Notes: generated by a model not told the origin, from the letters alone. Shown: positions 18,005-26,297, counted from the first letter of the stretch. The stretch: 64,000 bases of DNA from UBA6059 sp965227155 (GCA_965227155.1 OZ245731.1:3534001-3598000); one strand, 5' to 3'. Program-made: numbers and translations.

Positions 18005-18871
18005 TCAGCTCCTCTTCTCGTGCTTAACCCAGTCAACCTCCATCACCCATTCTCCTTCCATGGGTGAGTCAGTGATTTTCGCGTAGTTGAGGATTGCAAA
18101 CATAGGTTCAGGGTATTTATCACCCTCCTCAACATTGCGATATACTTCCTCACCGTCCAGTCGATAGACCAGGTCACTACCTTCCCATTCCACGCTGTAT
18201 TCATGAAACTCGTTGAGTGTGGCGGGGAAGTTCCTGCGCATACTTTCCCAGTCCCCTTTATCACATTCACCCAGGCTCACTATGGCCCCGGTAGTAAACT
18301 CATCTTTCATGTGGTCACCATGGTGCTCGAAAATGTCAATTTCACCTGAACCGGTGAGTGGCCAGCATATATTTTCATCCTCTTCCTGAACGGGTGATTC
18401 ATTGTTTTGTGCCCCAAGAATCCACCATGCAGGGAATTGGCTCGCCTCTCCATTGCTGGAAAGTCTGAGACGGGCTGTCCAGCGGCCTTTCACGAATTCT
18501 TTTTTGTTTTTGGAGCAGATACGTCCCGCCACATATTCGGTATCCGGATGCTGATTGCCGTGCTTGTCCATATTATCGCATGGCCTCATTTCACCGATGT
18601 TGACTACCTTGATTTTTAAAGTGCCATCACTCACCTCGCGGGTACCAAATGCACCGTCAGGTACGTAACATTGGGTTTCATTATTCACCCATATGCGTTG
18701 ATCCTGCCAGTTGTCGGGATTGAAAGTCTCAAAATCATCAAAAAAATCCACCGTCCATTCAGAGGCTTCAGGTTCTTGAGGTGATTCGGATTGTGCTTCT
18801 TTTTTTGGTCCGGAGCAGTTCATTGATAGGATTGCGATTGATATGATTAATAATTGTGAAAGTAGTTTCAT
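18005..18871 (-). CDS. Glycoside hydrolase family 16 lipoprotein (beta-glucanase-like)
   Basis: A protein of 288 residues from the ATG at 18871; the frame opens at 18892. It has an SPII signal (QLLIISIAILSMNC) followed by a Glu/Ser/Pro-rich linker, so it should be a surface or periplasmic lipoprotein. The GH16 catalytic signature GEIDIFEHHG carries both glutamates (nucleophile in GEI, acid/base in FEH) separated by the standard four residues. The sandwich strands YVAGRICSKN, KGRWTARLRL and FPAWWILGA match laminarinase and agarase-type enzymes. It would cleave beta-1,3(4)-glucan or a related algal polysaccharide; exact specificity cannot be told. No SusCD pair or regulator is next to it. Confidence 0.93.
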   Translation of the reverse strand: MKLLSQLLIISIAILSMNCSGPKKEAQSESPQEPEASEWTVDFFDDFETFNPDNWQDQRIWVNNETQCYVPDGAFGTREVSDGTLKIKVVNIGEMRPCDNMDKHGNQHPDTEYVAGRICSKNKKEFVKGRWTARLRLSSNGEASQFPAWWILGAQNNESPVQEEDENICWPLTGSGEIDIFEHHGDHMKDEFTTGAIVSLGECDKGDWESMRRNFPATLNEFHEYSVEWEGSDLVYRLDGEEVYRNVEEGDKYPEPMFAILNYAKITDSPMEGEWVMEVDWVKHEKRS

Positions 18872-19005
18872 AACGATATGATTTGACTTCAAGATAGGTA
18901 TTGAGGTAATGAGATGAAAGCGCTTTACCTATACAAATAGTCTACTTGTAGCCTTGTAGTGCTAATACCCATTACTGGTTGTAGCGTTTATGAAATTGGT
19001 CGTAG

Positions 19006-19049
19006 GACCCAAGACTAGTCGTAGCTTCCGCTACGGCTTTCTCGTCTAC
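19006..19049. repeat. Small palindromic repeat, copy 1
   Basis: CCCAAGACTAGTCGTAGC, TTCC, GCTACGG: the core is a hairpin with stem CGTAGC/GCTACG and a 4-base loop. It is almost identical over 28 bases to the copy at 19773. It lies downstream of the toxin gene. Confidence 0.75.
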
Positions 19050-19113
19050 TAATTTTGCTCCTCGTAATTCATGGTTGTAGAAACACTGATGCTTTTACAA
19101 GGAACAGTAGGGG

Positions 19114-19410
19114 TCATTCCAATTCTTTGAAGTCTGGATTTTGGCGGGTATCCCAAACACGCAGAATTTGAATTTCATCAGTTTCAATTCGATAAAAGAT
19201 TTTATAATTACTAACGACTTTTGAATAGACATTGCGGTAATCAGTTATCATTCCGATGTATGGAAAATTTGAAATAAGATCAGCAGATTTCTCGAAGAGT
19301 TTCTCAAGTTTTTTAGCATAAACTTCTGATTTATTTCTTTCTAACCAGTATTTATAGATATCGGTTCGATCAATAATGGATTGAGTTGTCCATCTTATCT
19401 TTTTAGCCAT
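19114..19410 (-). CDS. ParE/RelE superfamily toxin
   Basis: A basic protein of 98 residues with the ParE/RelE fold: start KIRWTTQSIIDRTDIYKYWLE, then the hydrophobic FPYIGMIT, and a C-terminal strand block YKIFYRIETDEIQILRVWDTRQNP, which is the diagnostic ParE/RelE ending. It would be an mRNA interferase (RelE-like) or gyrase inhibitor (ParE-like); DTRQNP endings are commoner in ParE/YoeB-like members. Its start overlaps the end of the antitoxin gene by 16 bases, the classic antitoxin-first layout. Confidence 0.9.
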   Translation of the reverse strand: MAKKIRWTTQSIIDRTDIYKYWLERNKSEVYAKKLEKLFEKSADLISNFPYIGMITDYRNVYSKVVSNYKIFYRIETDEIQILRVWDTRQNPDFKELE

Positions 19411-19622
19411 TCTTTCACAAGTTGACTTGCCTCTTCATTGGTATGAAGCTTACCCAATTCTGCATCAGCAATTCCCTCGTCTATAGCTTTTTTTTCAAGG
19501 TCGTTGAGTTGGTCCAGATTTTCAATCTCATGTTCGAGTTCTACAGCTTTCAATAATTCTTCCAGCAGCTGTGGGTCGTTGATGTTGTTTACTCGTTCCT
19601 TTATCTTTTCCTTGATATTCAT
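19395..19622 (-). CDS. Antitoxin of the ParE/RelE-type module
   Basis: A small acidic protein of 75 residues, rich in Glu, Leu and Asn, that ends with the pattern AIDEGIADAELGKLHTNEEA and VKEWLKR. This tail is typical of addiction-module antitoxins that wrap a ParE/RelE toxin. No clear DNA-binding ribbon is visible in the first 30 residues, which are helical. It is the first gene of the pair. Confidence 0.85.
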   Translation of the reverse strand: MNIKEKIKERVNNINDPQLLEELLKAVELEHEIENLDQLNDLEKKAIDEGIADAELGKLHTNEEASQLVKEWLKR

Positions 19623-19772
19623 ATTTTATAAAGATAAGGACTGGTACTAAAAGTTTATAGTGCTAACCCTCGAAATACTATAAAATACTAGCACTTTAAG
19701 TTAATAAGACGCAAGTTGGTTATTTAGATCAGACATTGTCAGGGATTTCGGTTCATAGCTATTTGTAGCATT

Positions 19773-19805
19773 CCCAAGACTAGTCGTAGCGTCCGCTACG
19801 ACCCC
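19773..19805. repeat. Small palindromic repeat, copy 2
   Basis: CCCAAGACTAGTCGTAGC, GTCC, GCTACGACC: stem TCGTAGC/GCTACGA with a 4-base loop. It matches copy 1 at 19006 except for one base in the loop. It lies between the antitoxin promoter side and the GH13 gene, so the two copies bracket the toxin-antitoxin pair. Confidence 0.75.
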
Positions 19806-19816
19806 ATCTTATCAGG

Positions 19817-21607
19817 TCAAATGTTTTTGATTATCATAATACCATAGCGGTCCAGTATAATTTTTTCCGTTTGCAGGCTGGCCCGTTTGGTATATTGCAC
19901 CTGTGCGTCTGTTGCCCGGTATGGAATCACTTGTGCTTCCTCGGAAAAATTGAGGAAAATGGTCCATGATTCATCGCCATGATTTCGATTATAGGATAGA
20001 ATATTTTTAGCCAACAACTCCGGATCGTCAGATAATGTAGTGGACCCACTTTTCAATGCTTTGGATTGATTGCGCAATTGCAAGATGTCACGATACGTAT
20101 GGATGATGCTGGTTGGATCATCTAACCTTTGCTCTACGTTGATCTCGGTGTAATTATCCTGTACAGGAAGCCAGGTGGTACTGCCAGTCGAGAAGCCAGC
20201 CGACGGTGCCCCAGACCACTGCATTGGGGTTCTGCAATTATCCCGATTGAGCATGATTGGGACATGGTCATGCAACCATTCGGGCAGGTCAAGCCAATAT
20301 TTGGCAATAGGATCCTCAGCTTCTTTAAGGGCAATATCGGCAGTACGCATGCCGATTTCTTCGCCATAATAAGTAAAAGGTACCCCACGGACGGTCAACT
20401 GAAAGGCTGCCAGCACCTCCGCCTTTTGTTCGTTATTGTCCAGGCGGGTAATGCTCCTAAACTGGTCATGATTGCCAAATACATAGGTGGGAACCATGGG
20501 TTCAGGGTAAAAAGCCTCATATTCCTTTACCTGCTGGTGAAAATAACCGGCTGAAAACTCAAAGGCTTCCAGGAAGTCAAACAGAAAAACAAGGTTCAAT
20601 CCATCAGCCATATCCATACCGAGCAGCTCGCGCATGTGCCGGTGAGATCCAAACACTTCGCCCACCATAAACCGGCCACTGGGGTAGGCTTCCAGAATCG
20701 TGCGAAGTTCTTTGGCAAATGCAATAACCTCCGGCTGATGGAAATTATACCGGTGATCCTCAAACGACCATTTGCCCTCACCAAATCTTGGAAGCGCCTG
20801 GAAGGTAAAAGGATTGTCGGGGTATCGCTCATCTTCAAAAATAAAATTGAATATGTCCAGCCTGAAGCCATCTATATCCTTGTCGAGCCAGAACTTTACC
20901 ATGTCGAAAATGGCGGCTTTTGCTTCAGGGTTGGCCATATTAAGGTCGGGCTGGAAGGGCAGAAAGGCCGCATAATAATACTGATCCCGCTCAGGCACAT
21001 AGTTCCAGGCCGATTCCCGGCCCAGGATGTTTTTCCAGTTGTTGGGTGGGTTGCCGTTCTTGCCATCGCGCCACACATACCAGTCGCTTTTGGGGTTGTC
21101 TTTCGATCGCATGGACTCCTGAAACCAGTCATGCTCGATAGAAGTGTGGTTCAGCACCAGGTCCAGCACGATTTTCATATCCCTTCGGTGGATTTCGGCG
21201 ATCAGGCTATCCACAAGGGCCATGTCTCCATAGTCAGGATCTATACCGCGGTAATCGCTCACATCATAGCCATGATCGGCCTGCGGACTTTCGAAAAACG
21301 GCGAAAACCAAATGGTCTCAAAGCCAAGGGATTGGATGTAATCAAGCCGGCTGATGATGCCACCAATATCGCCAATGCCATCACCATCACTGTCTTTGTA
21401 GGAGCGGGGGTACACCTGGTAAACCGTGGTTTCCTTCCACCAGAGGGCAGTGTCTGCTGGGTTGTATTTGGGAACTACGGCATCCGGAATGGCCGCTAGC
21501 ATGGCTTCCTGATCTTCAGTGGATCTTACATTGATCCAAACGACATAAGCGATGAATAGCAAGACAGCAAGGACAAGCAGACCGATAATTCTGAGCGCAG
21601 ATTTCAT
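19817..21607 (-). CDS. Membrane-anchored GH13 alpha-glucosidase (oligo-1,6-glucosidase/maltase-like)
   Basis: A protein of 596 residues. It starts with one transmembrane helix (IIGLLVLAVLLFIAYVVW, 8-25), so the enzyme is probably tethered to a membrane and faces the periplasm. The GH13 barrel starts at WWKETTVYQVYPRSY. The calcium-loop motif DSDGDGIGD is at 72-80, the nucleophile Asp251 is in GFRLDIFN, the acid Glu317 in MVGEVFG and the third carboxylate Asp381 in VFGNHDQFR. This fits subfamilies 23, 30 or 31 (alpha-glucosidase, oligo-1,6-glucosidase). It would release glucose from alpha-1,4 or alpha-1,6 oligosaccharides. No other maltose genes are adjacent. Confidence 0.94.
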   Translation of the reverse strand: MKSALRIIGLLVLAVLLFIAYVVWINVRSTEDQEAMLAAIPDAVVPKYNPADTALWWKETTVYQVYPRSYKDSDGDGIGDIGGIISRLDYIQSLGFETIWFSPFFESPQADHGYDVSDYRGIDPDYGDMALVDSLIAEIHRRDMKIVLDLVLNHTSIEHDWFQESMRSKDNPKSDWYVWRDGKNGNPPNNWKNILGRESAWNYVPERDQYYYAAFLPFQPDLNMANPEAKAAIFDMVKFWLDKDIDGFRLDIFNFIFEDERYPDNPFTFQALPRFGEGKWSFEDHRYNFHQPEVIAFAKELRTILEAYPSGRFMVGEVFGSHRHMRELLGMDMADGLNLVFLFDFLEAFEFSAGYFHQQVKEYEAFYPEPMVPTYVFGNHDQFRSITRLDNNEQKAEVLAAFQLTVRGVPFTYYGEEIGMRTADIALKEAEDPIAKYWLDLPEWLHDHVPIMLNRDNCRTPMQWSGAPSAGFSTGSTTWLPVQDNYTEINVEQRLDDPTSIIHTYRDILQLRNQSKALKSGSTTLSDDPELLAKNILSYNRNHGDESWTIFLNFSEEAQVIPYRATDAQVQYTKRASLQTEKIILDRYGIMIIKNI

Positions 21608-21715
21608 AAGTGGTAATTGTCAATGGTGATTACCTCAGAAAACTAGTACTTTAAAATGGGATGGCCAAGGGTAGAATTTAGCCGGCGTGTAACTAGCTAA
21701 AGTGTCGCAGCATAA

Positions 21716-21739
21716 CTGATCACAGCGTCCGCTAAGACC
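21716..21739. repeat. Degenerate third copy of the small palindromic repeat
   Basis: CTGATCACAGCGTCCGCTAA resembles CTAGTCGTAGCGTCCGCTAC of copy 2 but the stem is broken. It lies just upstream of the GH13 gene. Confidence 0.4.
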
Positions 21740-21856
21740 TTTCTTTGACTTTAAAAGAACGTTTGTCGAAATAAAGGGACGGGAGTGGTAGCACTTAACC
21801 TAAGACCAGTGAAGAGCCGTTCAGCCGCCATAAGTTATTTGCTGTGTTGAGGTTCA

Positions 21857-22123
21857 TTATTTATCTTTTAACCATTCCCATGCTTCATTTGGTAACCACC
21901 CAAAATATCTATAGTAGTCGCTACTATTATCTAATCGAAAAACTAAAATTCGAGTATATGGATAGTCAACGGTGAGTTTTTCGTAAATCTGTTTAGCCGT
22001 AAGTTCTGTGTGAACAATCATACTCTGAGGGAAGTATTTCATCCAACCGCCAAGAGTCTTAATGCGTTCAACCATTTTTTGGTCATCCTTTATGTCGTAT
22101 TGAATTATATATAATCTTTTCAT
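21857..22123 (-). CDS. Cas2/SinR-family-like small protein
   Basis: A protein of 88 residues. The start RLYIIQYDIKDD is a beta-strand ending in an acidic motif, as in Cas2-fold proteins, and the middle (LGGWMKYFPQSMIVHTELTA) and end (FGWLPNEAWEWLKDK) match the small SinR family / Cas2-like proteins often found alone in bacteria. True Cas2 works with Cas1, and there is no Cas1 and no CRISPR array here. It starts 3 bases after the stop of the upstream gene for a two-TM protein, so the two form an operon. The molecular role is unknown; nuclease, VapD-like or ligand-binding roles are all possible. Confidence 0.7.
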   Translation of the reverse strand: MKRLYIIQYDIKDDQKMVERIKTLGGWMKYFPQSMIVHTELTAKQIYEKLTVDYPYTRILVFRLDNSSDYYRYFGWLPNEAWEWLKDK

Positions 22124-22126
22124 CCT

Positions 22127-22900
22127 TTATCCCTTTAATTCAATTGTTAGACATTTACTCATTTCCGTCTTTCGGCCATGCCACTGACCGTTCCATTTTA
22201 TCTCAACACTAAATCTTTTAGATTTCGAATTTGACGAATAGAGCATATATGTGGCCGTCCAAGTACCATTCTGATTAACAATGTCATTACTCAGACCTGC
22301 AATCGATAATACTGGAAGAGTTTGTGACGATGAGCCTTCTGGTGAAGATTCTGTGTCGGGCGGAATTAACTCCAATACAACGACACGTTTTTTTCCTTTC
22401 GGAGGAATAGTGATTCGAGGTTCGTCTGTGTAACCCCAATTTATTGGAGTTCCTAGGGTTTCGAGTGATTCATTACTGTTAAGATTACTAGCTTTAAACT
22501 GTAGGGATTCAAGTATTATCTCAGAAGAATGTGAGGCAATTGTGCCATTATTGGTGAGTTCTATTGAGCATTTGTATTTTTCAGCCTCTATTGTTTTAGC
22601 ATTAGATTGGTCATTTCCAAGATTTGGATTTAAGACTTCTACGAATTTTTCTTCCGGAATTGAATATTCGATTTCTACGTATTCCCACCATCTACGAATT
22701 TCTTCTCTAAAGAGAGCCGCCATAACGGCAAAGAATGTTGCCGCTGCGGCAATGATTTGCACTAATATTGAATAGTAGTCTTTTAGTTCTATAGGACTTT
22801 CTGTAATCGTTGGATGAAGCCACTTAACGGGTAGCCAATGGCCTATTGCATATCCTAAAAGGACAGCAAGGAGTAAACCTAGAGCTATTTTATACTTCAT
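22127..22900 (-). CDS. Protein with two membrane helices and beta-rich C-terminal domain
   Basis: A protein of 257 residues. Two hydrophobic helices lie near the N-terminus (ALGLLLAVLLGYAIGHWLP at about 6-24; LVQIIAAAATFFAVMAALF at about 46-64), followed by a basic turn (REEIRRWW) and about 180 residues predicted as beta strands (CSIELTNNGTI, RITIPPKGKKRVVVLELIP, GTWTATYMLYSS, SVEIKWNGQW) with an Ig-like or barrel character. The membrane-plus-beta layout recalls the 2TM-beta effectors of CBASS (Cap15) and Panoptes systems, but I see no sequence motif that proves it. It is the first gene of a tight pair with the Cas2-like gene. The family was not recognised. Confidence 0.7.
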   Translation of the reverse strand: MKYKIALGLLLAVLLGYAIGHWLPVKWLHPTITESPIELKDYYSILVQIIAAAATFFAVMAALFREEIRRWWEYVEIEYSIPEEKFVEVLNPNLGNDQSNAKTIEAEKYKCSIELTNNGTIASHSSEIILESLQFKASNLNSNESLETLGTPINWGYTDEPRITIPPKGKKRVVVLELIPPDTESSPEGSSSQTLPVLSIAGLSNDIVNQNGTWTATYMLYSSNSKSKRFSVEIKWNGQWHGRKTEMSKCLTIELKG

Positions 22901-22929
22901 ATTTTAGTTCTCTTTTAATGCATCACAAT

Positions 22930-23047
22930 GTCCAATTAAAATGAGTATGCGCCCCAAATGCTTAAAGCAATGAAACATCTGTTTCGCATTGTCTTTTCAA
23001 AGTACTCAGTTCGCATATTCATTTTTAGTCTGTTCTATGCCGTTATT
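22930..23047. repeat. attC-like element 3 (palindromic)
   Basis: It begins with GTCCAAT (22930-22936) and ends near GCCGTTA (23039-23045), the same end motifs as elements 1 and 2. Inside, AAAATGAGTATGCG (22938-22951) and CGCATATTCATTTT (23012-23025) are inverted repeats with one mismatch, and a second imperfect hairpin (GCAATGAAAC/GTTTCGCATTG) lies between them. The stop codon of the HNH gene falls at its edge, as in an integron cassette. It was assigned by eye only. Confidence 0.45.
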
Positions 23048-24125
23048 TTCCTGATTTCCGCCTGTTGTCGTCCTTACAAAGTATTTGACAGTTCTCCTCA
23101 ATCGTTTTTCCACCTTCGTGCCAAGGAGTTATGTGGTCAGCTTCCATCTCTACTAGTTCAAATTCCTTTTTGCATTTCACGCAGATTCCGTTCTGACGTT
23201 CGTAAACTTTCTGCTTGATTGCATCTGTGAACGTCCGAATAGAAAGATACTTTTCATCACGTGTTAAGAGGTAAGGGTAGATACCACTTTTTTTAGTTAC
23301 ATCATCATCAAGAATCAACTTCGCAATCTCTTCTTCGATTTTCTTGGTGTCGTACTTCTCGTCTTTGTAGCCGTTATAAAGTGTTCCCCAATCAACCCCC
23401 TTCATGAATTTTCTTTTCTTGGTAAAAGTTGTGGTGACCCAAGTTATTACAGCTTGAAAGTAAATCCAGAGCGCACTTGCGTTCTGGTCATGCTGGTGTT
23501 CAGCCATATATGTTTCAATGTTGCTATCTGAAATCCACTTTATAGCTGTTTCAAGATATTCTTGACGAATTGCTGATCCTGTTAGATAGTCACTTCCAAT
23601 CTGGTATGCTGCACATCCAGGCTTACTAAAATATCTCTTGGCATCTGAAACCCAGGAACCGGCATACACTGCGTTTCGTAGTTCCTGATTTGTTAGTTTT
23701 TCACCAGCAATGTTGATAGTTCTGAACCATTCCAATTTTTCGCTATCTGTTCCGCTGCATAGATAGACCATTACTTTATAATTCAGAATTTGTTCCTGTT
23801 CATCATCTTTGAGGTTATGAAAGTATCTGTTTTGATATGCAAAATCTCCATTAACGAATTGACAAATTGAAATGGTCCTTTGTTGTCCATCAATAACTTC
23901 AAACTTTCCATCGCCTTGAACAGCCCAATACATCACATTTAAGGGAAAGTTTTTTTGAATCGTGGTTATAACTGCATCACGTTGTTTGTCTTTATAAATA
24001 AACTCACGTTGATACGGGGGACGAATGTCAAGCTTACCATCAAAACCAAATACACCGTCTAGTCCAAGATCTTCATAATCTTTAGTCAGTTCTTTTACGG
24101 AAATTTCTTTGAGTTCTATTTTCAT
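23043..24125 (-). CDS. DUF262 (GmrS-N) / HNH endonuclease
   Basis: A protein of 360 residues. The first 110 residues are a DUF262 domain (ParB/Srx-like NTPase-type fold) with PPYQREFIYKDKQRDAVI and the signature VIDGQQRTISI. The C-terminus is an HNH nuclease (CVKCKKEF, then EADHITPWHEGGKTIEENCQ and a Zn-type cysteine in ILC). Proteins with this pairing include GmrSD-type modification-dependent nucleases and partners of orphan methyltransferases. The gene lies 3 bases downstream of an EcoRI-family adenine methyltransferase, so it probably is the nuclease of an unusual restriction-modification pair. Its 3' end runs into an attC-like element. Confidence 0.88.
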   Translation of the reverse strand: MKIELKEISVKELTKDYEDLGLDGVFGFDGKLDIRPPYQREFIYKDKQRDAVITTIQKNFPLNVMYWAVQGDGKFEVIDGQQRTISICQFVNGDFAYQNRYFHNLKDDEQEQILNYKVMVYLCSGTDSEKLEWFRTINIAGEKLTNQELRNAVYAGSWVSDAKRYFSKPGCAAYQIGSDYLTGSAIRQEYLETAIKWISDSNIETYMAEHQHDQNASALWIYFQAVITWVTTTFTKKRKFMKGVDWGTLYNGYKDEKYDTKKIEEEIAKLILDDDVTKKSGIYPYLLTRDEKYLSIRTFTDAIKQKVYERQNGICVKCKKEFELVEMEADHITPWHEGGKTIEENCQILCKDDNRRKSGK

Positions 24126-24128
24126 ACC

Positions 24129-25226
24129 CTAGACGTTCTTGTTTTTAATAATTATTCGGGCATAAATGCTTGAATAAAGTTCTCCAGATTCACAATCTCT
24201 AAATGCAGGGGATTTGTCGGTTTCTGGATTGAACAATCTGTATAATGTTCCTTTGGCATTGTAAGTGAATTTCCCTGTCGGTCTGCCTGCCTTATCCATA
24301 ATCTCCATTTTCTTGTTGCTCGTAAAATCAATTGAGCCAACAATGCCAAGTGCTATAATTTCAAACTGGTCTGGATTATACTTATCAATGAACGTAATAG
24401 GTACTCCAATTTCCCCTTTATAATCCATCGGAATATCTTTTACTTTATCCACATTGATGGCATTGTAATTCTCATATTTTGGATATTCATGTTCATTACC
24501 TTCATAGGTTCTGAAAAGAATTAAATCCTCATGACGCTTTTTAATCTCAATGTTGGTGAACCATACAACACCAGAGACTCTGATCATGCCTTCCTTGTGG
24601 TCAGCATCTGAAGCATAATCCTCATAATTTGGATTAATAAAATGAGCCATGTTTCGATTAAACCCATACCCCAACCACAGCTTGTTTTCTTTAATCAATT
24701 TGAAGATTTCTTTGTAAGAAATAGCATTTTGATGTCCAATGATTACAAATTTCTTGTCATGTTGTATTAGTTGACCGATGTACTCTCTGAAAAGAGAGAA
24801 TGGTGGATTAGTAACAACAACATCAGACTCTTCAAGTAATTTAATGCATTCTTTACTTCTGAAATCGCCATCACCTTTCAAGTGTTTAATTCCAATTTCC
24901 TCAGGATCTGGGATGTTGTCGGTATTCATTCCCCCAGAATATTCCAAATAGATCGCTTTTTCTGATTCGTTTTGACTGAAGAGATCTGCGTTCTGGTTTT
25001 TATAACAAGTAGTTATTAATTTCTTTAGTCCTAGTTTCTCGAAGTTGAATGAAAAGTAATGAAAAAAGTTGCTGACTCGCGGATCGTCACAGTTACAAAA
25101 AACTGTCTTTCCTTTTAGAAATTCTTTGTAATGTCTTAGTTCTTTTTCAATGTCAGTGAGTTGCGTATAGAATTCATCCTTTTTTGACTTTTTGGCCTTT
25201 TTTAAAAATTGAGTTTCGTTTGGCAT
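24129..25226 (-). CDS. EcoRI-family DNA adenine methyltransferase
   Basis: A protein of 365 residues of the EcoRI_methylase family. The conserved start (KKDEFYTQLTDIEKELRHY), the FCNCDDPRVSNFFHYF block, the catalytic motif VVTNPPFSLFREY and the GYGFNRNMAHFINPNY segment are all visible. It would methylate adenine in a short site that I cannot predict; the family label does not imply GAATTC, and GAATTC does occur in this window. It is the first gene of the operon with the DUF262-HNH nuclease. The intergenic stretch upstream holds attC-like element 1. Confidence 0.9.
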   Translation of the reverse strand: MPNETQFLKKAKKSKKDEFYTQLTDIEKELRHYKEFLKGKTVFCNCDDPRVSNFFHYFSFNFEKLGLKKLITTCYKNQNADLFSQNESEKAIYLEYSGGMNTDNIPDPEEIGIKHLKGDGDFRSKECIKLLEESDVVVTNPPFSLFREYIGQLIQHDKKFVIIGHQNAISYKEIFKLIKENKLWLGYGFNRNMAHFINPNYEDYASDADHKEGMIRVSGVVWFTNIEIKKRHEDLILFRTYEGNEHEYPKYENYNAINVDKVKDIPMDYKGEIGVPITFIDKYNPDQFEIIALGIVGSIDFTSNKKMEIMDKAGRPTGKFTYNAKGTLYRLFNPETDKSPAFRDCESGELYSSIYARIIIKNKNV

Positions 25227-25298
25227 CTTATCTATTCAGGTGTTTGTCAGTTAAAGTTCGAGATTCTCTGCACTACGCACAAATGGCATACAACGTCC

Positions 25299-25401
25299 AA
25301 CTATCGTCCGTAAGCTGGACTTTTCTAATATCTATAAAGGTATCTCATCACACTAGCCTTTGCAAGTAGCTCATAAGCCTATGGATTTTTAGCGCCTGTT
25401 A
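25299..25401. repeat. attC-like element 1
   Basis: A 103-bp element that matches element 2 (26298-26400) at 94 positions. It is preceded by GTCCAAC, which fits the integron R-site consensus RYYYAAC (GTTGGAC in gene-sense orientation), and ends in GCCTGTTA. The last six codons and the stop of the 297-residue gene (TAG at 25379-25381) lie inside it. Internal pairing is weak. Confidence 0.55.
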
Positions 25402-26272
25402 CCAGCTTTGTATACCGTTCCAGTAGAAGTGGAAAGCCAGTTTCAATCCAGAAGTTGGAGGATACAAAACCGCCAGACATTCCACCGAAGTTGTAGCGTT
25501 TGATAGAAATTTCCTCGTTCGGCTTCAATGCTTTTTTAGTCAGTTTCTTATACCCTTCAATTAGCATTTTGTGGAATTCGTCAGAGGTGTTCGCATTCTT
25601 GTTCGCAAGTGCTGTTCGGAGATCACGCCATAAATATGGATCGCCTCTCAATCCCCATTGATGAGGTTCACGGAAAAAAAGAGGTTCGAGTGGAGAAGTT
25701 CTGGCTCTATCTGCCTGAAACATCACCAGTTCGACTGTTCGAAGGGCTGAGAGAGGATATTCAAAATGAGCTTGAACAAGCTCCGAAATTTTATAGAAGT
25801 TAGGGTTGTTGATTATTTTCTTCAAGCCGGCCAGGTACTCCAAATAGCTAGCTGGTTTATCAATACCATATGTAGTATTTTTCTCGGTCAGATACCTGAA
25901 AATTCGACGATCCCAAATGGCGTAAACGTTCGGGTTGATGAAATGTAAAAGTTTGGAGAGACCAACCATAGAGTTGTTAATGCAACTCTTCAAATGTTCA
26001 AGTTCGCTCTGGTTCAAAAGTTCGCCAGATTTTGCCTTGTTCAGATAGTCCAATGAATCATAGTGATTATCAAGTTTCAGTTCGATAATTGTTGGCATCC
26101 AACCATAGACGAAATGACTTCCTATTATGAGGTTATGCTTGTCAAGTCGTTCAACCCGTTTGAAGTAGTTTAGAAATTCGGGATAGGTTATGATATATGA
26201 TTCCTTCGTATCCACGTCAAAGGTTGACGCATCGAAGAGTAATTTTTCAAAGGTTAGATTCTTAAATTCCAT
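25379..26272 (-). CDS. Unknown 297-residue protein in a cassette-like unit
   Basis: A soluble protein with no signal or membrane segment. It seems to have two parts. Residues 1-180 contain the helix-rich text GLSKLLHFINPNVYAIWDRRIFRYL, a pattern (SK-LHF-NP--YAIWD) seen in several uncharacterised accessory proteins. Residues about 205-297 start at FREPHQWGLRGDPYLWRDL and contain RYNFGGMSGGFVSSNFW, which looks like a separate small domain. I do not recognise either family and assign no function. The gene is bracketed exactly by two 91%-identical 103-bp elements, and its C-terminal residues are encoded by one of them. The context (restriction system on one side, Kiwa-like pair on the other) suggests a defence role. 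Confidence 0.8.
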   Translation of the reverse strand: MEFKNLTFEKLLFDASTFDVDTKESYIITYPEFLNYFKRVERLDKHNLIIGSHFVYGWMPTIIELKLDNHYDSLDYLNKAKSGELLNQSELEHLKSCINNSMVGLSKLLHFINPNVYAIWDRRIFRYLTEKNTTYGIDKPASYLEYLAGLKKIINNPNFYKISELVQAHFEYPLSALRTVELVMFQADRARTSPLEPLFFREPHQWGLRGDPYLWRDLRTALANKNANTSDEFHKMLIEGYKKLTKKALKPNEEISIKRYNFGGMSGGFVSSNFWIETGFPLLLERYTKLVTGAKNP

Positions 26273-26297
26273 GTTGTGATAATTGCTGGTAATGCCT

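Noticed and set aside
20636..21499. Long plus-strand open frame of 287 codons opposite the GH13 gene
   Set aside because: It is fully antisense to a gene with all catalytic residues intact; length is explained by codon bias of the real gene.
21857..22123. A CRISPR adaptation gene (cas2)
   Set aside because: No cas1, no effector genes and no repeat-spacer array are present; the protein fits the stand-alone SinR/Cas2-like group better.
24129..25226. Recognition of GAATTC by the EcoRI-family methyltransferase
   Set aside because: The family name does not fix specificity, and GAATTC occurs in the window, for example near 18495 and 45290, so there is no sign of avoidance.
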